From Staphylococcus sp. IVB6240 (GTDB lineage: Bacteria > Bacillota > Bacilli > Staphylococcales > Staphylococcaceae), in contig NZ_CP094718.1 of assembly GCF_025558425.1 (NCBI RefSeq), forward strand, positions 1,364,001-1,428,000: a DNA stretch of 64,000 nt. The letters run 5' to 3'. Position 1 is the first letter of the stretch, and every line of letters begins with the position of its first letter. A model generated the notes under the pieces. It searched no databases, had not been told where the DNA came from, and worked only from the letters and a program-made list of their open reading frames with translations. The translations under genes were made by a program, and so were the position numbers. Shown one piece after another: positions 59,063 through 64,000 of the stretch.

Positions 59063-59100
59063 TAAAAACGTTTTCATCACATTATTGTTCGTGATACACT
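59063..59100 (+). promoter_or_regulatory. putA promoter with overlapping cre-like site
   Basis: The cre-like TAAAAACGTTTTCA (59063-59076) misses the consensus at one position. It overlaps the -35 TTCATC (59073-59078), with TACACT (59095-59100) as -10 at a 16-base spacing. CcpA repression of proline catabolism is known in S. aureus; here it is inferred from the sequence. Confidence 0.55.
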
Positions 59101-59139
59101 ATTATTAATTAGCAAAACAAAGTAATGGGAGGAATAGAA

Positions 59140-60120
59140 ATGAGCTTATTCAAAGATTTTTTCATCGCATTATCAAATAATGCTTTTCTCAATGCATCAG
59201 CTAAAAAGGTAGGACCTTCTTTAGGTGCTAATAAGGTAGTAGCTGGTAATACGATTGACGATGTGGTGAAGACAATTCGTCGTCTGAACAAAAAAAATAT
59301 TGCAGCAACTGTAGATAACTTGGGAGAATTTGTTAACTCAAAACAAGAAGCAATCGCTGCGAAAGACGATATTTTAAAAATTATGTCAGCGATACATAAA
59401 AATGGATTAGATGCACATGTATCTATTAAGTTAAGTCAATTAGGTGCTGAGTTTGATCAACAGCTTGCTTATGATAATGCTTATGAAATCGTGAAACAAG
59501 CAGCTGAATACGATCAAATGCATATTAATTTTGATACTGAAAAATATGATAGTCTATCAGATATTACGCATACACTTGACCAATTAAAATCTGAATTTTC
59601 AAATGTAGGTACAGTGATTCAAGCATATTTATTCAAAGCTGACGAACTCATTGATAAATATCCTGACTTGCGATTACGTTTAGTTAAGGGTGCCTATAAA
59701 GAATCTTCACACATTGCTTACCAAACACGTGAAGAAATTGATGCTAATTATATTCGTCTTATTGAAAAACGCTTATTAAATGCCAAAAACTTTACATCTA
59801 TTGCAACACATGACCACAACGTCATTAATCACGTAAAAGCATTTGTTGAAAAACATAATATTGATAAATCTAAGTTTGAATTCCAAATGTTATATGGCTT
59901 CCGTTCTGAGCTTGCAGAATCAATCGCTAAAGAAGGTTACAACTTCACTATTTATGTACCATACGGTGATGACTGGTTCGGCTACTTTATGAGACGTCTT
60001 GCTGAACGTCCTCAAAACTTAGCACTTGCCTTCAAAGAATTCGTAAAACCAAAACCACTTTTCGTTGTGGCTGCATTAGGTTTAACAGCATTACTTTTAG
60101 GTAGAGGTAACAAAAAATAA
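59140..60120 (+). CDS. putA: Proline dehydrogenase
   Basis: A 326-residue FAD-dependent monofunctional PRODH, which oxidises proline to pyrroline-5-carboxylate and feeds electrons to quinone. TIM-barrel motifs are visible: HVSIKLSQLG, LRLRLVKGAYKES, IATHDHNVI, the C-terminal EFQMLYGFRSEL and VPYGDDWFGYFMRRLAERPQN. A hydrophobic C-terminal tail (last 20 residues) may attach it to the membrane. The start has GGGAGG upstream. It is monocistronic. Confidence 0.93.
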   Translation: MSLFKDFFIALSNNAFLNASAKKVGPSLGANKVVAGNTIDDVVKTIRRLNKKNIAATVDNLGEFVNSKQEAIAAKDDILKIMSAIHKNGLDAHVSIKLSQLGAEFDQQLAYDNAYEIVKQAAEYDQMHINFDTEKYDSLSDITHTLDQLKSEFSNVGTVIQAYLFKADELIDKYPDLRLRLVKGAYKESSHIAYQTREEIDANYIRLIEKRLLNAKNFTSIATHDHNVINHVKAFVEKHNIDKSKFEFQMLYGFRSELAESIAKEGYNFTIYVPYGDDWFGYFMRRLAERPQNLALAFKEFVKPKPLFVVAALGLTALLLGRGNKK

Positions 60121-60130
60121 TTTTACGTTA

Positions 60131-60174
60131 AAATCCCCTTGAAGTTTTCATGCTTCAAGGGGATTACTTTTTTC
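60131..60174. terminator. Bidirectional terminator between putA and ribH
   Basis: AATCCCCTTGAAG pairs with CTTCAAGGGGATT around an eight-base loop, followed by Ts, between convergent genes. Confidence 0.9.
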
Positions 60175-60175
60175 A

Positions 60176-60637
60176 TTATCCAATTGCTTTTAGTAAGTTC
60201 GCCATTTCAATTGCACCTACTGCGACTTCCGCACCTTTATTACCTGCTTTAGTACCTGCACGTTCAATTGCTTGTTCGATATTTTCTGTTGTTAATACGC
60301 CGAAGATAACTGGAATGCCTGTATCATCACTTGCTTTTGCAATACCTTTTGCCGCTTCATTACATACATAGTCATAATGTGTTGTTGCACCACGAATGAC
60401 ACAGCCTAATGTGATCACTGCATCATATTTATCAGATTGCGCCATTTTTTTGGCAACAATGGGTAATTCAAAAGCACCTGGTACATAGGCAACATCGATA
60501 TCATTCTCATCCACTTGATGACGTTTCAGTGCATCTAAAGCACCATCTAATAAACGTCCTGTAATAAAATCATTAAAGCGGCTTACCACAATACCAATTT
60601 TTAATCCTTGTCCAACTAATTGTCCTTCAAAGTTCAT
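60176..60637 (-). CDS. ribH: 6,7-dimethyl-8-ribityllumazine synthase
   Basis: A 153-residue lumazine synthase subunit, the penultimate step of riboflavin synthesis, forming an icosahedral capsid with RibE in many bacteria. Motifs include [44 protein letters not shown] and the C-terminal [22 protein letters not shown]. It starts [11 protein letters not shown] behind GGAGGA; an ATG three bases earlier is equally possible. It is the last gene of the rib operon. Confidence 0.95.
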   Translation of the reverse strand: MNFEGQLVGQGLKIGIVVSRFNDFITGRLLDGALDALKRHQVDENDIDVAYVPGAFELPIVAKKMAQSDKYDAVITLGCVIRGATTHYDYVCNEAAKGIAKASDDTGIPVIFGVLTTENIEQAIERAGTKAGNKGAEVAVGAIEMANLLKAIG

Positions 60638-60652
60638 CATTAATTCCTCCAA

Positions 60653-61834
60653 TTATATTAAATGTCTCATTTGATTTTTTTTAACTTGCATATAGTCATG
60701 GTTATGTTCATTTGTCTCAGTAATAACAGGAATACGCGTAGCCATTGATATACCATAATGATCTAAGCCTTCAAATTTCTCTGGATTATTTGTCATTAGG
60801 TTCACTGATTGTATGCCAAAATATTTTAAAATTTGTGCTGCATTATCATAATCACGCATGTCTGGTGCAAAACCTAATGCTTCATTTGCTGAAACTGTGT
60901 CATGACCTTGTTCAATCAATTCATACGCTTTGAGTTTATTCATTAAGCCAATGCCACGACCTTCTTGAGGTAAATAGATAATCATACCCCCATTTTCATT
61001 AATATATGACATAGCAAATTCTAATTGTTCACCACAATCACAGCGGGCACTGTGAAAAATATCGCCTGTCGCACAAGCAGAGTGGATACGTACATTCATC
61101 TCATCATGTATCTCACCATTAACAATCGCAATCAGTTCTGAACCATCAATCTTAGATGTAAAACCATACATGTCAAATGTGCCATAGCGTGTTGGTAATT
61201 CCACCTTTGCTTCTTTTGAAATCAATGACTGCGTTGTTTTGATATATGTGACTAAATCTTCAATATTAATCATGCATAAACCATGCTGTTGCTTAAATAA
61301 TAGTAAATCATCACCTCTAGCCATCGTACCGTCTTCATTCATGATTTCACAAATGACACCCGCCGGTTTTGCTCCAGTCAATTTTGCGAGTTCAACTGCT
61401 GCTTCTGTATGACCCCGACGACCTAACACACCTTTTTCATGTGCAATAAGCGGGAAAATATGACCCGGACGGTTAAACGTTGCCGACGTTGAATTTTCAT
61501 CAATTAACGCTCTTACAGTATGTGTACGCTCAAATGCACTGATACCTGTCGTTGATGCCACATGGTCAATGCTTACTGTAAATGCGGTAGAATGTGGATC
61601 CGTATTATTTTGTACCATTGGATCGATACCCACTTGTTCTGCAATCGACCGATCAATTGGGGTACAAATAAGACCACGGCCATAACGTGCCATAAAATTA
61701 ATCGTGTCGTCATTCATCCATTCAGTAATAGCGAGTAAGTCACCTTCATTTTCTCTATCATCATCATCACATACAATAATCGATTCACCTTTTTTTAAAG
61801 CAATCAATGCGTCTTCTATTTTATCAAATTGCAT
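60653..61834 (-). CDS. ribBA: Bifunctional DHBP synthase / GTP cyclohydrolase II
   Basis: A 393-residue fusion. The N-terminal RibB domain (about 1-200) has CDDDDRENEGDL and RRGHTEAAVELAKL and makes dihydroxybutanone phosphate. The C-terminal RibA domain (about 205-393) has the zinc motif HSACATGDIFHSARCDC and opens GTP. All key residues appear intact. It lies between ribE and ribH with gaps of about 30 and 15 bases. Confidence 0.96.
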   Translation of the reverse strand: MQFDKIEDALIALKKGESIIVCDDDDRENEGDLLAITEWMNDDTINFMARYGRGLICTPIDRSIAEQVGIDPMVQNNTDPHSTAFTVSIDHVASTTGISAFERTHTVRALIDENSTSATFNRPGHIFPLIAHEKGVLGRRGHTEAAVELAKLTGAKPAGVICEIMNEDGTMARGDDLLLFKQQHGLCMINIEDLVTYIKTTQSLISKEAKVELPTRYGTFDMYGFTSKIDGSELIAIVNGEIHDEMNVRIHSACATGDIFHSARCDCGEQLEFAMSYINENGGMIIYLPQEGRGIGLMNKLKAYELIEQGHDTVSANEALGFAPDMRDYDNAAQILKYFGIQSVNLMTNNPEKFEGLDHYGISMATRIPVITETNEHNHDYMQVKKNQMRHLI

Positions 61835-61863
61835 AATATGTCCTCCTTGGATTCTCTATGCTG

Positions 61864-62493
61864 TTAAAAACCTGCACGTAATAAGCTATCCATTGATACA
61901 CCGTTATTTTGACGAGTAATATTTTCAACATATTTAAATAACATATCTGTTTCTAAATGTACGGGATCTCCTTGTCGTTTCATTGACAAAATGGTTGCCT
62001 TTCGTGTCTCCGGTATTAAATGAATATCAAAACTTGTTGTTCCTTTTTTGAATACTGTTAAGCTAACACCATCTACAGCAATAGCGCCTTGTGGTATCAT
62101 CTGCTTCAAAATATGATCCGGTGCTTTAATCGTATAGATCCATTCATTTTGAGATTGCTTAATATTCAGGATTGTCCCTTTGTCATCAACATGTCCTTGT
62201 ACAAAATGGCCCCCTAAACGACCTGTCGCTAATAAAGCACGTTCAAGATTGACCGGTTGACCTGTGGACAGTGTCCCTAAATATGTTTTATTTTCAGTAC
62301 CTGTTATGACTTGAACTGTAAACGATGTAGCATCAAATCTTACAACGGTTAAACAAGTACCATTGACACTTATAGAATCACCAATATGCATATCACTTAA
62401 TATTTTCTCGCATTGAATTGTTAGTTCAGTTGTGGGGTTTTGCTTTTTGATTGATTGAATGGTTCCAATTTCTTCAACGATACCTGTAAACAT
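61864..62493 (-). CDS. ribE: Riboflavin synthase alpha chain
   Basis: A 209-residue protein of two lumazine-binding repeats (MFTGIVEEIGTIQSI and later FVQGHVDDKGTILNI), which dismutates two dimethylribityllumazines to riboflavin. SVNGTCLTV and AVDGVSLTV are the paired substrate motifs. It follows ribD by four bases and is clearly in the same operon. Confidence 0.95.
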   Translation of the reverse strand: MFTGIVEEIGTIQSIKKQNPTTELTIQCEKILSDMHIGDSISVNGTCLTVVRFDATSFTVQVITGTENKTYLGTLSTGQPVNLERALLATGRLGGHFVQGHVDDKGTILNIKQSQNEWIYTIKAPDHILKQMIPQGAIAVDGVSLTVFKKGTTSFDIHLIPETRKATILSMKRQGDPVHLETDMLFKYVENITRQNNGVSMDSLLRAGF

Positions 62494-62497
62494 GACA

Positions 62498-63553
62498 TCA
62501 TTTCCTTTTCATTTGTAATTTCATGTCAGTATCTATCATTTCAGAATGGACAATTTCAAAATTTGTAAGTTGGTCAAGTGGTGTCACACCATCTGTTTGA
62601 AAATATTGGTATTTCCCTCGACCACCTATTATTTTCGGGGCTAAATAAAGGATGAAGGTTGAAATAAATTCAGAAGCTAAAAATTGTGAAGTCAGCTTTG
62701 GCCCAGCTTCAACTAATACACGACCAAAACCTCTTTTATATAAATCTTGTAATACACTCTTTACGTCAGTTGTTGGTAGATAAATAATTTGGACATGTGC
62801 TAAAGATGTCGTCAATGCACGATTATCTGTATAAATATAGACAGGTGCAAGTTGATCATGAAATATTGCGGCATCCCAGTTAATATGACCAGAATGCGTC
62901 ATGATAATACGTGCAGGATGACGTCCTTCAGGGATACGTACTGTGAGACTCGGATTATCCGCTTCTAATGTTCCGTTTCCAGTAATAATTGCATCGTGCA
63001 TATGCCGTAATTGAAAGACATCTTCTTTCACAGCTTTAGACGTAATCCACTGGCTTTCTTGATCATCCGTTGCTTGTTTGCCATCCATACTTGCACTGAC
63101 TTTCACAGTGACAATAGGGACTTCAGATGTCTTAGATGCAAAAAATGGTGCATATAAGTCTTCGGCAAGTGGGTGTGGCACATATTGCACCTCGATCCCT
63201 TTTTCTGACATCATCTCATGTCCTGTTGCTGGAAGTGTGATATCTCTCGCAGCATAAACAACTTTTTGTATGCCTGTTTCGATAATCTTTTGCGCACAGG
63301 GTGGTGTTGCACCAAAGTGTGAACATGGTTCTAATGAAACATAAATTGTTGCACCACTCACATTTTGTTCACCCGCCATATCAATTGCTTGAATTTCAGC
63401 ATGCTTGTCACCTTTTTGAAGATGCGCACCCATGCCAATAATACGACCATCTTTTACGACAACAGCACCTACTGGTGGATTAACACCTGTTTGTCCTTCT
63501 ACCATTTCAGCTAAACGAATTGCATGTTCTAAATAGTTATTTATTTGGATCAC
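62498..63553 (-). CDS. ribD: Bifunctional riboflavin deaminase/reductase RibD (start uncertain)
   Basis: A protein of about 351 residues. The N-terminal zinc deaminase has His51 in HAEIQAID, Cys77 and Cys86 (PCSHFGATPPC); the C-terminal HTP reductase begins near residue 147 (VTVKVSASMDGK). The start is odd: the frame is open to 63658, but that part is the riboswitch terminator. GTG at 63553 lies inside the GAGGTGAT ribosome site. The codon at ideal spacing, which aligns with the Met of other RibD proteins, is ATA (63542-63544). I annotate the GTG start with reserve. Confidence 0.9.
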   Translation of the reverse strand: MIQINNYLEHAIRLAEMVEGQTGVNPPVGAVVVKDGRIIGMGAHLQKGDKHAEIQAIDMAGEQNVSGATIYVSLEPCSHFGATPPCAQKIIETGIQKVVYAARDITLPATGHEMMSEKGIEVQYVPHPLAEDLYAPFFASKTSEVPIVTVKVSASMDGKQATDDQESQWITSKAVKEDVFQLRHMHDAIITGNGTLEADNPSLTVRIPEGRHPARIIMTHSGHINWDAAIFHDQLAPVYIYTDNRALTTSLAHVQIIYLPTTDVKSVLQDLYKRGFGRVLVEAGPKLTSQFLASEFISTFILYLAPKIIGGRGKYQYFQTDGVTPLDQLTNFEIVHSEMIDTDMKLQMKRK

Positions 63554-63564
63554 CTCAAATCTAA

Positions 63565-63602
63565 ACAAAAAACCACCCGATTGTTGGTTTCGAGTGGTTG
63601 GT
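63565..63602 (-). terminator. Terminator of the FMN riboswitch
   Basis: Reading leftward, AACCACTCG pairs with CGGGTGGTT around an 11-base loop and is followed by TTTTTT, just before the ribD ribosome site. It is the expected off-switch of the expression platform. Confidence 0.8.
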
Positions 63603-63719
63603 TTTATCTTATACTGCTTAAAGTACAAAGCAGATAAATTCAGTAATTTTTCCATCACAAAATAAGCAATAGCTTTATGTTATTTTACACAAAGTATAGC
63701 ATGTCATGGTCTACTGATT

Positions 63720-63855
63720 ATTCTTCCTCCCATCCAGACTTTTACTGTCGGCTCTAGATTCTCACTAGATCAGCCATAGTCAACGTATCATCGTTCACTA
63801 CAGGTCGCAGGCTTAAATTACTGCCGGTTGGGATTTCCACCCAGCCCCGAAAGAA
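63720..63855 (-). promoter_or_regulatory. FMN riboswitch (RFN element) of the rib operon
   Basis: The conserved core is present on the minus strand: CGGGGCTGGGTGGAAATCCC, ACCGGCAGTAA, GCCTGCGACC, CTGATCTAGTGAGAATCTAG, AGCCGACAGT and GTCTGGATGGGAG. P1 closes with ATTCTT (complement of 63850-63855) and AAGAAT (complement of 63720-63725). FMN binding should promote the downstream terminator. Confidence 0.95.
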
Positions 63856-63862
63856 TATCATT

Positions 63863-64000
63863 ATGAAATTGTTTGAGATTCAAGATACGACACAGTGGTT
63901 ATTAAAATCAATGTTTTCTTACACTTACGATATGTATCAAACAAAGCGTGAAATGTATTCAACATGGCCACTGTTCGAATATAGCTTAACGCATTTTAAG
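63863..64000 (+). CDS. Partial open frame at the right edge, hypothetical
   Basis: From ATG 63863 the plus strand is open for 46 codons to the window end (MKLFEIQDTTQWLLKSMF and on, rich in Tyr, Trp and Met). There is no good ribosome site, and the same bases must contain the rib operon promoter on the other strand, so it may be chance. No family is recognised. Confidence 0.3.
   Translation, partial: MKLFEIQDTTQWLLKSMFSYTYDMYQTKREMYSTWPLFEYSLTHFK
63882..63911 (-). promoter_or_regulatory. Candidate rib operon promoter
   Basis: TTGATT (complement of 63906-63911) and TATCTT (complement of 63882-63887) with an 18-base spacer. The predicted start is about 20-25 bases before the FMN aptamer. Other weak pairs exist nearby. 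Confidence 0.35.

Noticed and set aside
63554-63658. N-terminal extension of the ribD frame
   Set aside because: The frame stays open but covers the riboswitch terminator and has no RibD similarity; its start has no suitable position relative to the ribosome site.

Overview
The window is a low-GC Firmicutes chromosome segment whose gene order matches the staphylococcal core. Anchors are tpx-sppA, thiI-iscS-ezrA-rpsD, serA, tyrS, fhs, ccpA-aroA, murC-ftsK, the ytpR/ytpQ/ytpP/trmB block, dat-pepV, murJ, leuS, rot and ribDE(BA)H. Proteins are close to S. aureus but clearly diverged, so I infer a Staphylococcus species other than S. aureus; I cannot name it from sequence alone. It is mostly ordinary core chromosome with a few small accessory islets. 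I see no tRNA, rRNA, CRISPR array, prophage or large mobile element.

Layout. 1-1990: thiol peroxidase (cut by the left edge), an RDD membrane protein and signal peptide peptidase SppA. 2041-3960: an accessory pocket with an ISL3-family transposase, a complete Fst-type type I toxin-antitoxin locus (30-residue toxin, antisense RNA, shared terminator, direct repeats, SD-masking stem) and a small gene remnant. 3970-10634: TauE/SafE exporter, thiI-iscS, ezrA, a free-methionine sulfoxide reductase and rpsD with its S4-binding leader. 10772-16018: an ornithine-cyclodeaminase homologue, a GDPD phosphodiesterase, an OsmC protein and the aminotransferase-serA pair. 16188-18360: an AT-rich glycosyltransferase islet. 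18374-21665: HAD phosphatase, PlsC-like acyltransferase and HtrA. 21712-22976: a PezAT-like toxin-antitoxin locus decayed in both genes. 23166-29900: T-box-controlled tyrS, a GT51 transglycosylase, fhs, ccpA and aroA. 30094-46419: ytxH/ytxG stress-type genes, murC, ftsK/sftA and a block matching the Bacillus ytmP-ytpT neighbourhood, then dat, pepV, a second ytxH and a pseudouridine synthase. 46419-55564: murJ, a flavoprotein, a rhodanese, T-box-controlled leuS, an MFS transporter and mnmL-mnmM. 55640-60120: rot, Rex-site-controlled ldh, a small membrane-protein islet with a broken gene, an alpha/beta hydrolase and putA. 60176-63855: the riboflavin operon under an FMN riboswitch.

Themes. Several genes serve tRNA decoding: thiI/iscS (s4U), mnmL/mnmM (mnm5s2U), trmB (m7G), tyrS and leuS. 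Cell envelope and division genes are interspersed: ezrA, murC, murJ, ftsK, the GT51 enzyme, dat and htrA. Regulation can be read directly in many places: two T-boxes, an FMN riboswitch, an S4 leader, a Rex operator on ldh, cre sites on ccpA and putA, and sigma-B promoters on ytxG and the second ytxH.

Most worth a second look: the double-damaged PezAT locus (nonsense codon 22 in pezA and Asn at the catalytic Asp66 position of pezT); ribD, where an ATA codon sits where the start codon is expected; the compact Fst locus next to an IS; the small-membrane-protein islet beside ldh; and an alpha/beta hydrolase with Gly in place of the nucleophile Ser. I did not find a convincing wholly new multi-gene system.
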